From NCBI GenBank assembly GCA_051745635.1, contig JBNJEH010000016.1, positions 1-49,180 of the forward strand: a stretch of DNA of 49,180 nt, read 5' to 3'. The stretch's first letter is position 1, and each line of letters opens with the position of its first letter. This DNA is from Brumimicrobium sp051745635. Lineage in GTDB: Bacteria > Bacteroidota > Bacteroidia > Flavobacteriales_D > Crocinitomicaceae. The translations under genes were made by a program, and so were the position numbers. The notes under the pieces were generated by a model, which ran no database searches, was not told where the DNA came from, and was given only the letters and a program-made list of their open reading frames with translations. This document shows, in pieces, positions 40,450-48,777 of the stretch.

Positions 40450-41754
40450 ATGAAGAAACTGATAGAGAACTTTAAAAATATTTGGAAAGTAGAGGAACTC
40501 CGGAAAAGGTTGATGGTGACCTTGTCCCTTATTCTCGTTTTCCGAATAGGATCCTTCATCGTACTACCTGGCGTGGACAGTGCCAAGTTAGGCGCTGAAA
40601 GTGCTGATGCTGGAACAATCGAAGGATTACTTGGATTGCTTTCCGGTGGTGGATTTACGAATGCATCCTTTTTGGCGCTCGGTATTATGCCCTACATCTC
40701 TGCTTCGATTATCATGCAGTTGATGGGAATGGCTGTTCCGGCCGTTCAAAAGATGCAACAGGAAGGTGAAAGTGGTAGAAAACGCATCAACAATTACACG
40801 CGTATTCTGACGATCATTATCTGTGCTGTTCAGGCACCGGGTTATTTATCGTTGTATGTTGCGGGTAAGAATGCGATTCCTGCTGAATTTATGAATTCAC
40901 CATTGTGGTGGACCCAATCGGTTTTGGTGCTAGTAGCTGGTGCCATGTTTGCAGTTTGGCTGGGTGAAAGGATTACCGATAAAGGTGTCGGGAATGGTAT
41001 CTCTTTATTAATTACTGTGGGTATTATTGCACGTTTGCCACAATCGTTTGTCGCAGAGACAGTTTCTAACTCGATGCTCATTGTGATTCTCGAAGTGGTT
41101 GTCTTTGTGCTCATTGTGATGGTGACGGTGCTGGTCGTGCAGGGCGTGCGGAAAGTTCCCATGAACTACGCCAAACGCGTGGCAGGAGCGCGCGGAGCCT
41201 CCTCAACAGCACAGGGAGCACGTTCTTATTTGCCGATTAAAGTAAATGCTTCTGGAGTGATGCCGATCATCTTTGCTCAGGCGATTATGACGGTACCAGT
41301 AATGTTTGCCGAACAGCAATTCGGAATATTCGGTCTTTGGTACAACTTAGTACTGGCATTTTTGATTATTGTATTTACGTATTTCTATACGGCGATCATG
41401 ATCAATCCCAAGAAAATGGCCGATGATATGAAGCGTAACGGTGGTTTTATCCCTGGTGTACGTCCGGGTGATGAAACGGCGAACTTCATTGATACATTGG
41501 TCTCTAAGATTACGTTACCCGGTTCGGTATTCCTGGCGGTTATTGCAATTTTACCCGCAATAGCTGTTCAGTTTGGAGTCGGTGACGGATTTGCACTATT
41601 CTTTGGTGGGACATCACTACTGATTATGGTAGGTGTCGTATTGGATACGTTGCAACAAATTGAGTCGTATTTGTTAAACCGTCACTACGATGGTTTGATG
41701 GAAGGAACGAAAATTCGTGGACGACGATCGCAGGGAGAATTATCTGGAATGTAA
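40450..41754 (+). CDS. secY: Preprotein translocase channel subunit SecY
   Basis: A 434-residue, ten-helix inner-membrane channel. It starts MKKLIENFKNIWKVEELRKR, and helix 1 with FRIGSFIVLPGVDS and helix 2 with GIMPYISASIIMQLM are clear. The cytoplasmic loops VVQGVRKVPMNYAKR and GFIPGVRPGD (ribosome and SecA contact) are present. An upstream in-frame start at 40408 would overlap rplO and is rejected. The adk and map genes that often follow secY are absent; infA is next. Confidence 0.98.
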   Translation: MKKLIENFKNIWKVEELRKRLMVTLSLILVFRIGSFIVLPGVDSAKLGAESADAGTIEGLLGLLSGGGFTNASFLALGIMPYISASIIMQLMGMAVPAVQKMQQEGESGRKRINNYTRILTIIICAVQAPGYLSLYVAGKNAIPAEFMNSPLWWTQSVLVLVAGAMFAVWLGERITDKGVGNGISLLITVGIIARLPQSFVAETVSNSMLIVILEVVVFVLIVMVTVLVVQGVRKVPMNYAKRVAGARGASSTAQGARSYLPIKVNASGVMPIIFAQAIMTVPVMFAEQQFGIFGLWYNLVLAFLIIVFTYFYTAIMINPKKMADDMKRNGGFIPGVRPGDETANFIDTLVSKITLPGSVFLAVIAILPAIAVQFGVGDGFALFFGGTSLLIMVGVVLDTLQQIESYLLNRHYDGLMEGTKIRGRRSQGELSGM

Positions 41755-41767
41755 AATTGAAATAGAT

Positions 41768-41986
41768 ATGGCGAAACAAGCACCAATAGAACAAGACGGT
41801 ACAATACTCGAGGCACTATCCAACGCGATGTTTCGCGTGGAATTGGAGAACGGTCACGTGATTACCGCACATATCTCTGGTAAGATGCGCATGTATTATA
41901 TTAAGATTTTACCAGGAGACCGCGTTAAAGTGGAGATGTCTCCTTATGATTTAACCAAAGGGAGAATTTCATTTAGATATAAATAA
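41768..41986 (+). CDS. infA: Translation initiation factor IF-1
   Basis: A 72-residue OB-fold protein that blocks the A site during initiation. MAKQAPIEQDGTILEALSNA, GKMRMYYIKILPGDRVKVEM and the end GRISFRYK fit IF-1 fully. The start is the ATG at 41768; an upstream in-frame ATG would overlap secY. Confidence 0.99.
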   Translation: MAKQAPIEQDGTILEALSNAMFRVELENGHVITAHISGKMRMYYIKILPGDRVKVEMSPYDLTKGRISFRYK

Positions 41987-42016
41987 GGGCGTAAGTCCAG
42001 CAAAAAAGAAAATGAT

Positions 42017-42133
42017 ATGAAAGTTAGAGCTTCAGTCAAAAAGCGATCAGAGGATTGCAAAATTGTAAAAAGAAAAGGAAGAGTTTACGTTATAAACAAG
42101 AAGAACCCGAAGATGAAACAACGTCAGGGTTAG
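42017..42133 (+). CDS. rpmJ: 50S ribosomal protein L36, zinc-free variant
   Basis: A 38-residue gene between infA and rpsM. It reads MKVRASVKKRSEDCKIVKRK and ends NPKMKQRQG. Of the usual C-C-C-H zinc ligands only the second Cys remains; the first is Ser, the third is Asn and the His is Met, so zinc is not bound. This is the form I know from Bacteroidota. Confidence 0.98.
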   Translation: MKVRASVKKRSEDCKIVKRKGRVYVINKKNPKMKQRQG

Positions 42134-42149
42134 AAATTAGTTTGAAATT

Positions 42150-42524
42150 ATGGCGAGAATTGCAGGTATAGATTTACCAAAAAACAAGAGAGGTGTTGTC
42201 GGTTTGACATACATCTACGGTATCGGACACAGTCGGGCGAAACAGATCCTCGAGGCGAGTAAAGTCGACGAGAATATCAAAGTCGATGATTGGTCGGACG
42301 AACAAGTAGGAGAAATCCGCAAGGCACTTGAAGAGATTAAAGTCGAAGGTGCATTGCGTTCTGAAGTGCAAATGAACATCAAACGATTGATGGACATTGG
42401 ATGTTACCGTGGAGTTCGTCACAGAGCTGGATTGCCGTTGAGAGGTCAGCGCACGAAGAACAACTCGAGAACGAGAAAAGGTAAAAGAAAAACTGTTGCC
42501 AACAAGAAGAAGGCAACTAAATAA
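42150..42524 (+). CDS. rpsM: 30S ribosomal protein S13
   Basis: A 124-residue S13 that forms the head-to-50S bridge. MARIAGIDLPKNKRGVVGLT, YIYGIGHSRAKQIL and GLPLRGQRTKNNSRTRKG are family segments. Basic tail. Confidence 0.99.
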   Translation: MARIAGIDLPKNKRGVVGLTYIYGIGHSRAKQILEASKVDENIKVDDWSDEQVGEIRKALEEIKVEGALRSEVQMNIKRLMDIGCYRGVRHRAGLPLRGQRTKNNSRTRKGKRKTVANKKKATK

Positions 42525-42534
42525 TTGTTGAGAA

Positions 42535-42924
42535 ATGGCAAAAACAAATCAAAAGAAGAAGAAGAAAAATGTTAAAGTAGATGCAGTTGGCGAAGCGCAT
42601 ATTCAAGCTACCTTCAATAACATCATCGTATCTTTAACCAATGCTCAGGGACAGGTAATATCCTGGTCTTCTGCTGGTAAAATGGGCTTTAAAGGATCTA
42701 AGAAAAACACCCCTTATGCTGCACAAGTTGCGGCAGAAGAGTGTGCCAGAGAAGCGCATGACTTCGGACTACGTCGCGTAAAAGTATTTGTGAAAGGTCC
42801 AGGGTCTGGCCGAGAGTCAGCTATCCGTTCCATCCACAACTCAGGTATTGAAGTAACGGAAATCATTGACGTTACTCCACTACCACACAATGGTTGTCGC
42901 CCACCAAAAAGAAGAAGAGTATAA
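42535..42924 (+). CDS. rpsK: 30S ribosomal protein S11
   Basis: A 129-residue S11 on the platform. IQATFNNIIVSLTNAQGQVI, FKGSKKNTPYAAQVAAEECA and the C-terminal PLPHNGCRPPKRRRV are intact. Followed by the longest gap in the operon (75 bases). Confidence 0.99.
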   Translation: MAKTNQKKKKKNVKVDAVGEAHIQATFNNIIVSLTNAQGQVISWSSAGKMGFKGSKKNTPYAAQVAAEECAREAHDFGLRRVKVFVKGPGSGRESAIRSIHNSGIEVTEIIDVTPLPHNGCRPPKRRRV

Positions 42925-42937
42925 TTAATTCAAACCC

Positions 42938-42983
42938 GAGGAATCACGCTGGCGAAGGAGGATGCCTTAATTCCCAGTGCCTC
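42938..42983 (+). promoter_or_regulatory. Structured leader of rpsD (possible S4 regulatory site)
   Basis: Paired segments GAGG/CCTC, CAC/GTG and TGG/CCA enclose an inner AAGG/CCTT hairpin. AAGGAGG at 42955-42961 is a perfect Shine-Dalgarno string that lies inside the fold and is followed only by a two-codon frame (ATG CCT TAA). In other phyla S4 binds such leaders to repress its own operon, so an autoregulatory role is plausible but not shown. Confidence 0.4.
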
Positions 42984-42999
42984 ATAATAAATAAATAGA

Positions 43000-43605
43000 A
43001 TGGCAAGATACAGAGGTCCAAAATCAAAAATCGCACGGCGATTTAGAGAACCAATTTTCGGTCCGGACAAAGCGTTAGAGCGCCGCAGTTACGGACCAGG
43101 ACAACACGGTCCGAACAAAAGAAGAGGAAAACAGTCGGAATACGCTGTGCAATTGGCTGAAAAGCAAAAAGCAAAGCATACTTACGGAATTTTAGAGCGT
43201 CAGTTCTCTAACCTCTTTAAAAGAGCATCTGCACTCAAGGGGATCACAGGTGAGAACTTACTCGTCTTATGTGAATCGCGTTTAGACAACACCGTATTCC
43301 GTTTGGGAATAGGTCCGACTAGACGTGCAGCTCGCCAATTCGTTACACATAAACACATTACAGTGAACGGTAAATTGGTGAATATCCCATCTTATACTTT
43401 GCGCGTAGGCGATGTTGTGGGAGTGCGTGAAAAGTCAAAATCATTAGAAGCGATCACCAACTCGTTGGCCGCTAGTTCGAAGAAATACGATTGGTTAGAT
43501 TGGGATCCTGCGAAAATGACAGGTACCATCATGAGTGAACCGACGCGCGAAATGATTCCTGAAAACATCAAGGAACAGCTAATCGTCGAATTATATTCTA
43601 AATAA
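43000..43605 (+). CDS. rpsD: 30S ribosomal protein S4
   Basis: A 201-residue primary 16S-binding protein. It starts MARYRGPKSKIARRFREPIF; the zinc-binding cysteines found in some S4 proteins are absent. The S4 RNA-binding domain is RLDNTVFRLGIGPTRRAARQ and HITVNGKLVNIPSYTLRVGD. A 75-base structured gap precedes it. Confidence 0.99.
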   Translation: MARYRGPKSKIARRFREPIFGPDKALERRSYGPGQHGPNKRRGKQSEYAVQLAEKQKAKHTYGILERQFSNLFKRASALKGITGENLLVLCESRLDNTVFRLGIGPTRRAARQFVTHKHITVNGKLVNIPSYTLRVGDVVGVREKSKSLEAITNSLAASSKKYDWLDWDPAKMTGTIMSEPTREMIPENIKEQLIVELYSK

Positions 43606-43620
43606 AAATAACGAATTAAC

Positions 43621-44613
43621 ATGGCTATATTAGATTTTCAAAAGCCGGATAAGGTGATCATGATTGAGTCCAATGAGCACGAAGGTCAATTCGAGTTTCG
43701 TCCGTTGGAGCCAGGTTATGGTATTACCGTAGGTAACGCTTTAAGACGTATATTACTTTCCTCACTGGAGGGTTTTGCAATTTCGTCTATCCGAATCGAA
43801 GGAGTTGAACATGAGTTTTCTACAATCAAAGGGGTAGTGGAAGATGTCACTGAAATCGTTCTGAACCTGAAACAAGTTCGCTTTAAGCAACAGATTGAGG
43901 ATCAGGACGAGGAAACGGTGGTTATTTCGATCGGCGGACAGGAAACTTTTACTGCTGGAGACATCGGTAAATTTACTTCTGCTTTTCAGGTACTGAACCC
44001 TGACCTCGTGCTTTGCAATATGGAACCTTCTGTAAAACTCGATATCGAGCTCAAGATCATTAAAGGTCGCGGGTATGTCTCTGCAGAAGAAAACAAAACC
44101 GGAGGAGCACCATTCGGAACGATTTTTATCGATTCCATTTTTACGCCGATTAAGAACGTAAAATATGCAGTGGAAAATTTCCGCGTGGAGCAGAAAACAG
44201 ATTACGAGAAGTTGATCTTCGATATCAAGACAGATGGCTCAATTCATCCGAAAGATGCGCTGCAGGAAGCGGCGAAGATTTTAATTCACCACTTCATGTT
44301 GTTCTCCGATGAGCGCATTACGCTCGACAGTGAGATCAAATCGGAAACGGAAGAATTTGATGAAACGTCACTGCACATGCGTCAGCTGTTGAAGACGAAA
44401 TTGGTCGATTTAGACCTTTCAGTGCGCGCATTGAATTGTTTGAAGGCAGCAGATGTGGAAACACTGGGTGACCTCGTCTCTTACAATAAGAACGACTTGT
44501 TGAAGTTCAGAAACTTCGGTAAGAAATCGTTGACAGAGCTCGAGGATCTCGTAGAATCAAAAGGACTGTCTTTTGGAATGAATGTGTCTAAGTATAAATT
44601 AGACAAAGAGTAG
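43621..44613 (+). CDS. rpoA: RNA polymerase alpha subunit
   Basis: A 330-residue protein. The N-terminal domain (about 1-230) dimerises and starts polymerase assembly, with GYGITVGNALRRILLSSLEG. The C-terminal domain (255-320) binds DNA and activators, with LDLSVRALNCLKAADVETLG and FRNFGKKSLTELEDLVESKG. Normal length, 15 bases after rpsD. Confidence 0.99.
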   Translation: MAILDFQKPDKVIMIESNEHEGQFEFRPLEPGYGITVGNALRRILLSSLEGFAISSIRIEGVEHEFSTIKGVVEDVTEIVLNLKQVRFKQQIEDQDEETVVISIGGQETFTAGDIGKFTSAFQVLNPDLVLCNMEPSVKLDIELKIIKGRGYVSAEENKTGGAPFGTIFIDSIFTPIKNVKYAVENFRVEQKTDYEKLIFDIKTDGSIHPKDALQEAAKILIHHFMLFSDERITLDSEIKSETEEFDETSLHMRQLLKTKLVDLDLSVRALNCLKAADVETLGDLVSYNKNDLLKFRNFGKKSLTELEDLVESKGLSFGMNVSKYKLDKE

Positions 44614-44634
44614 AAATTGAATTAAGCTATTAAA

Positions 44635-45375
44635 ATGAGACACGGAAAGAAATTTAATCATTTGAGTAGAAAGTCGGCGCACCGTAAAGCGATGTTGTCC
44701 AATATGGCATGTTCTCTTATTGAGCACAAGCGCATTGAAACGACAGTTGCTAAAGCGAAGGCTCTACGCGTATATATTGAACCGCTTTTGACGAAATCAA
44801 AAACGGATTCCACACACTCTCGACGGATCGTTTTTCGCTATTTGCAGAGTAAAGATGCGGTAACGGAATTGTTCCGCGAAGTTGCTCCGAAAATTGGTGA
44901 ACGGCCGGGAGGTTACACGCGAATTATTCGCCTTGGAAATCGCCTCGGAGATAACGCAGAAATGTGTATGATCGAGTTGGTGGATTTCAACGAATTGATG
45001 ACGAAAGAACCGAAAGAGAAGAAAACGAGACGTTCGCGTCGCGGTGGTGGTTCTAAAGCAAAAAAGTCACCGGAGAAAGCTGGAGAAAAGCAGTCTGAAG
45101 AGTCGACTGACGATGCGAAAGAAGCAAAGTCAAAGGCGGATACGCCAAAGGGCGAAGCGAATAAAGAGGAGGCTCCAAAAGCCAAAGCTAAGGAAGACGC
45201 GCCAAAAGGAGAGGCGAAAAAGGCTCCTAAAAAGGAGGAACCCAAAAAAGCGGAGGACGCCGATGCTAAAAAAGCAGAGAAGAAAGCGGCTCCTAAAGCA
45301 AAAAAGGAAGCTCCAAAAACAAAAAAATCAACTCCTGAGAAGGAAGACGATAAAAAAGACGACGAGAAGAAATAA
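44635..45375 (+). CDS. rplQ: 50S ribosomal protein L17 with a long charged C-terminal extension
   Basis: A 246-residue protein, about twice the bacterial norm. Residues 1-125 are a standard L17: MRHGKKFNHLSRKSAHRKAM, MACSLIEHKRIETTVAKAKA and RPGGYTRIIRLGNRLGDNAE. From about residue 125 on there is a low-complexity tail of Lys, Ala, Glu and Pro with recurring EAPKAKAKEDAPKGE-like units. Bacteroidota L17 often has some extension, but this one is long. The tail is probably disordered on the ribosome surface. Last gene of the operon. Confidence 0.96.
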   Translation: MRHGKKFNHLSRKSAHRKAMLSNMACSLIEHKRIETTVAKAKALRVYIEPLLTKSKTDSTHSRRIVFRYLQSKDAVTELFREVAPKIGERPGGYTRIIRLGNRLGDNAEMCMIELVDFNELMTKEPKEKKTRRSRRGGGSKAKKSPEKAGEKQSEESTDDAKEAKSKADTPKGEANKEEAPKAKAKEDAPKGEAKKAPKKEEPKKAEDADAKKAEKKAAPKAKKEAPKTKKSTPEKEDDKKDDEKK

Positions 45376-45396
45376 TTTCTTCCCAAGACGTTGTGA

Positions 45397-45428
45397 GAGG
45401 CTGTCTATTCAATAGATGGCCTCTTTTT
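45397..45428 (+). terminator. Terminator of the translation operon
   Basis: GAGGCTGTCTATT pairs with AATAGATGGCCTC (two G-T pairs) to make a long hairpin, then five T. It lies 21 bases after rplQ and ends the transcript begun at 28250. Confidence 0.9.
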
Positions 45429-45442
45429 GTTTATAGATTGTG

Positions 45443-45450
45443 TAACTTTG
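45443..45450 (+). promoter_or_regulatory. -7 box of era-der
   Basis: TAACTTTG matches TAnnTTTG, 19 bases before the era ATG and just after the rplQ terminator. The -33 position falls inside the terminator and does not match TTTG. Confidence 0.45.
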
Positions 45451-45469
45451 TAGTCGAGAATTGACGAAG

Positions 45470-46357
45470 ATGAGTGAAAAAAGTACCCATAAATCGGGTT
45501 TTGTGAATATTGTGGGAAGCCCCAATGTGGGGAAATCGACCTTGATGAATCAGCTGTTGGGGGAGAAATTGTCGATTGTGACGTCGAAGGCACAAACCAC
45601 GCGCCATCGTATTCACGGCATCCTTAACGAAGAAGATTATCAAATCGTGTTTTCGGATACGCCGGGGGTACTCGAGGCGTCCTACGAATTGCACGATGCG
45701 ATGATGTCTTATGTCGAAACGGCGCTGAAAGATGCCGATGTATTACTCTTTATAACAGATGTCTTTGAACGAACGGTTAATCACGAAAAAACGCTGGAGC
45801 GCATTCAACAGCTAAATATTCCCGTTATTTGCCTGGTCAATAAAATCGATCTCAAGCAACAAGATGAAGTGGCTGAACGCCTGGAGCATTGGCAAAAGAC
45901 ACTGCCCAATGCACAGGTACTTCCCGTTTCTGCAAAACACAACTTTAATATAGCGCCTATTCTGGAATTAATTCTGGAACAATTGCCCGAGGCTCCTGCA
46001 TATTTCGATAAAGAGAGTGTTTCTGACCGACCCGTGCGATTTTTTGTTGCCGAAATCATTCGTGAAAAAATATTTTTAAACCTCAAAAAGGAAGTGCCTT
46101 ACGCTTGTGAAGTGGAGGTGACCGATTTTGTTGAAGAACCTGATCTCATTCGCATACGGGCCGTGATCATCGTCGAAAGAGATTCGCAAAAAGGAATAAT
46201 TATCGGTGCCAAAGGAAGACAGTTAAAATATATTGGACGGGACAGCCGCATCGATATCCAGAAGTTTCTGGGAAAAAAAGTTTTTCTCGAAACATTTGTC
46301 AAAGTCGACAAGAACTGGCGCGATAATGAAAAGAAATTAAAAAAATACGGCTACTAA
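45470..46357 (+). CDS. era: GTPase Era
   Basis: A 295-residue GTPase that binds the 3' end of 16S rRNA and checks 30S maturation. G1 GSPNVGKST, G2 region SKAQTTRHRIHGI, G3 DTPG and G4 NKID are visible. The C-terminal KH domain has ERDSQKGIIIGAKGRQLKYI. The start at MSEKSTHKSG is used; an upstream in-frame TTG adds three residues. Three bases before der. Confidence 0.98.
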   Translation: MSEKSTHKSGFVNIVGSPNVGKSTLMNQLLGEKLSIVTSKAQTTRHRIHGILNEEDYQIVFSDTPGVLEASYELHDAMMSYVETALKDADVLLFITDVFERTVNHEKTLERIQQLNIPVICLVNKIDLKQQDEVAERLEHWQKTLPNAQVLPVSAKHNFNIAPILELILEQLPEAPAYFDKESVSDRPVRFFVAEIIREKIFLNLKKEVPYACEVEVTDFVEEPDLIRIRAVIIVERDSQKGIIIGAKGRQLKYIGRDSRIDIQKFLGKKVFLETFVKVDKNWRDNEKKLKKYGY

Positions 46358-46360
46358 GCT

Positions 46361-47665
46361 ATGGGGAATATAATTGCTATTGTAGGACGACCGAATGTCG
46401 GCAAATCTACACTGTTTAATCGCCTGACAGAATCGAGACATTCAATTGTTGAAGGGCAGTCCGGAGTGACGCGCGACCGCATCTATGGTAAAGGTTTATG
46501 GAATGGACAGGAATTTTCTGTCATCGATACCGGCGGCTACGTGAAAGGATCGGATGACGTGTTTGAGAGCGCGATCCGAAAGCAAGTGGAAATTGCAGTA
46601 GAAGAAGCCAATGCGATCATATTTATGGTCGATGTTCAAACGGGCATTACGGATTTGGACGAACGCGTAGCAGAATTGTTGCGACAGACAAATAAAGATG
46701 TTTACATTGCCGCTAATAAGGTTGACAATAGCAAATTGATCGGAATGTCTTCGGAATTCTGGGCGATGGGTGTTGGAGATGTGTTCGACCTTTCGGCCAC
46801 GAACGGTTCCGGAACGGGAGATTTGCTCGATGCCATCGTGGATAATTTTGAACGGGATGACGCCGAAGAAGACGAAGAATTACCGCGTTTTGCCATTGTT
46901 GGGAAACCAAATGTAGGTAAATCTTCTCTGGCCAATGCATTGATCGGTAAGGAACGCAACATCGTTACACCCATTTCAGGAACGACCAGGGATTCAGTGA
47001 ATACGCGATACAATGCCTTTGGATTTGATTTTCTTTTAATTGATACCGCCGGAATACGAAAAAAAGCAAAGGTGCACGAGGATATCGAATACTATTCGGT
47101 GTTGCGTTCTGTGCGCACGATCGAAAGTGCTGATGTTTGTATCTTTTTGGTCGATGCGACGGAAGGGATCCAGAAGCAGGACCTCAACATTTATTACATG
47201 TGTGAGAAGAATCACAAAGGGGTGGTCGTACTCGTGAACAAGTGGGATTTAGTTGAAAAAAACCACATGACAACCCGCGAAATGGAACTCAAAATTAAGC
47301 GTCAACTGTCACCGTTTAATGATGTTCCGATTATTTTTGCTTCCGCCATGCACAAGCAACGCATTCACAAAGCGCTCAAAGCTGCCATGCAGGTGTATGA
47401 AAATCGTATTAAAAAAATACAGACATCTGTATTGAATGAGGTCATGTTAAAAGAGATCGAACACAATCCGCCACCCTCGATAAAAGGGAAGTTTATCAAT
47501 ATCAAGTTTGTTTCACAGTTGCCGACACACGCTCCGGCTTTTGCATTTTTTTGTAATCTACCGCAGTATATCCGCGACAATTACAAGCGGTTTCTCGAAA
47601 ATAAATTGCGCGAACATTTTGATTTTGAAGGAGTGCCGGTACGGGTCTTTTTTAGAAAGAAATAA
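46361..47665 (+). CDS. der: GTPase Der (EngA)
   Basis: A 434-residue protein with two tandem GTPase domains and a KH-like end, needed for 50S maturation. First G domain: GRPNVGKSTLFNRL, DTGG and NKVD. Second: GKPNVGKSSLANAL, DTAGIRKK and NKWD. The end is VPVRVFFRKK. It pairs with era in one transcript, a sensible grouping for ribosome assembly. Confidence 0.98.
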   Translation: MGNIIAIVGRPNVGKSTLFNRLTESRHSIVEGQSGVTRDRIYGKGLWNGQEFSVIDTGGYVKGSDDVFESAIRKQVEIAVEEANAIIFMVDVQTGITDLDERVAELLRQTNKDVYIAANKVDNSKLIGMSSEFWAMGVGDVFDLSATNGSGTGDLLDAIVDNFERDDAEEDEELPRFAIVGKPNVGKSSLANALIGKERNIVTPISGTTRDSVNTRYNAFGFDFLLIDTAGIRKKAKVHEDIEYYSVLRSVRTIESADVCIFLVDATEGIQKQDLNIYYMCEKNHKGVVVLVNKWDLVEKNHMTTREMELKIKRQLSPFNDVPIIFASAMHKQRIHKALKAAMQVYENRIKKIQTSVLNEVMLKEIEHNPPPSIKGKFINIKFVSQLPTHAPAFAFFCNLPQYIRDNYKRFLENKLREHFDFEGVPVRVFFRKK

Positions 47666-47840
47666 TGGAAATACTGTTTCGGTAGTGCGAACCATTTTTT
47701 CATAGTGGATGATTGGTTCCGAAAGGATCTCCATTCGGGATTTATTCGCGAGTAAAGTTTTTCTGTGCTACCAAGAATTTAATAGGTAGTATAAAACGGA
47801 TAATTATATCATAGGGAAGGACAATTATGAAAAGCACCTA

Positions 47841-47901
47841 TCTATAGCCACGGGTCTATAGCCGTGGGTCTATAGCCGTGGGTTTCAACCCGCGGCTATA
47901 G
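47841..47901. repeat. REP-like tandem and inverted repeat (CTATAGCCGTGGG)
   Basis: Three tandem 14-base units TCTATAGCC(A/G)(C/T)GGG run 47841-47882. The last unit forms a nearly perfect hairpin with the inverted copy AACCCGCGGCTATAG (arms 47870-47884 and 47887-47901, one G-T pair, 2-base loop). I recall such CTATAGCC...GGCTATAG palindromes as intergenic repeats in Bacteroidota, similar in form to REP sequences. Confidence 0.82.
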
Positions 47902-48074
47902 AAGATTATGAAGCAACACCTTTTGGCGCGTGTTTTTGTGGTTCCTGAGCTTTCAAATTTAATTATTTGAAAAATGTCGAAGGACAAAAACCGTGACAAA
48001 AAGCCGCTCAGAGGATATTTTGAATGCTTTTACGCCGTCCTTACCCACTAAATTCGTGGTAAAACCCAAAATCT

Positions 48075-48117
48075 ACCAAAAAAAAACAAAACGGCTACAT
48101 TTAAAAATGTAACCGTT
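48075..48117 (-). terminator. Terminator-like hairpin on the minus strand
   Basis: AACGGCTACATTT and AAATGTAACCGTT form a 13-bp stem with one mismatch. On the minus strand it is followed by TTTTG and about ten T. No minus-strand gene that would need it is visible to its right, so it may end a small RNA or be a relic. Confidence 0.5.
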
Positions 48118-48251
48118 CTGCTTTAAACCAATCATAAACCAACCAGAAAGTTACCTCATAAACGTTTGGAAGTTATAAAAGGTTGGAAGAAAGTGTACTT
48201 TTTATTTGCACTGCAATTTTGCCATGGATGGTTGTGGCGTTGGAAACATGA

Positions 48252-48777
48252 GGGATCAGTCTCAAAAGTTGAGAAGAACGATAAGAGTTAAAACTATTTG
48301 AAAGGAATTACCGATTTAGATCATGGAGTTTAGCAGTATACATTTCAGTTCGTACTAGATTGTTTTGTTTCGCAAATCCCGATGAGCACAGCTATCGGGG
48401 ATGAACGACCCGACGCTGGAAAATGTCCGAACCTAAGAACTAACTTTTTTTTACGATGTTATAAATAGGAAATAAGAATGGTTGTACTTACTGAATGGTT
48501 ATAGGTTGAGGATGCGCATCGGAAAATCAGTTCGGGGTACCCACTACCTGAAAACTTCGCAAAAATGATTAGGTGTTTGAGCGACCAGCGGGAGTGAGTT
48601 TTAATCATTTTCGAAGTTGAAGGTAAAGTGGGTCGGAGAGTTTCCAGGCGCTAGACTTTTTTGTTTTACTTTTTTTGGTAATGAAAAAAAGTAAAGAAGG
48701 TCAAAAAGAAAAATCACAAATGTTGAATTATTACTTCTAAATTCATGCTTAGTCCCCAACTTTTGATCTTGATCCAA
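48252..48777. repeat. Dispersed ~540 bp element with terminal inverted repeats, copy 2
   Basis: Same orientation as the copy at 1762-2300. Its ends read GGATCAGTCTCAAAAGTTG and, complemented, GGATCAAGATCAAAAGTTGG, so 17 of 22 end bases match as inverted repeats. A minus-strand 69-codon frame (48601-48810) crosses the right end and is not kept in copy 1. The long hairpin (arms 48539-48571 and 48602-48633) is better paired here than in copy 1: TAATCATTTTCGAAGTT complements AACTTCGCAAAAATGATTA apart from a 2-base bulge. No clear target-site duplication borders this copy. Confidence 0.8.

Larger units (their letters stand above)
47666..48251. other. Gene-free stretch with REP-like hairpins and a minus-strand terminator-like hairpin
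   Basis: No protein frame with family features is seen. It contains the tandem hairpin repeat at 47841-47901 and the hairpin at 48075-48117, both listed separately. Confidence 0.6.

Noticed and set aside
44913..45415. Two long frames opposite and overlapping the rplQ tail
   Set aside because: They arise from the low-complexity Lys/Ala/Glu codons; their products are Phe/Ser/Ala or Arg/Lys-only strings without domains.
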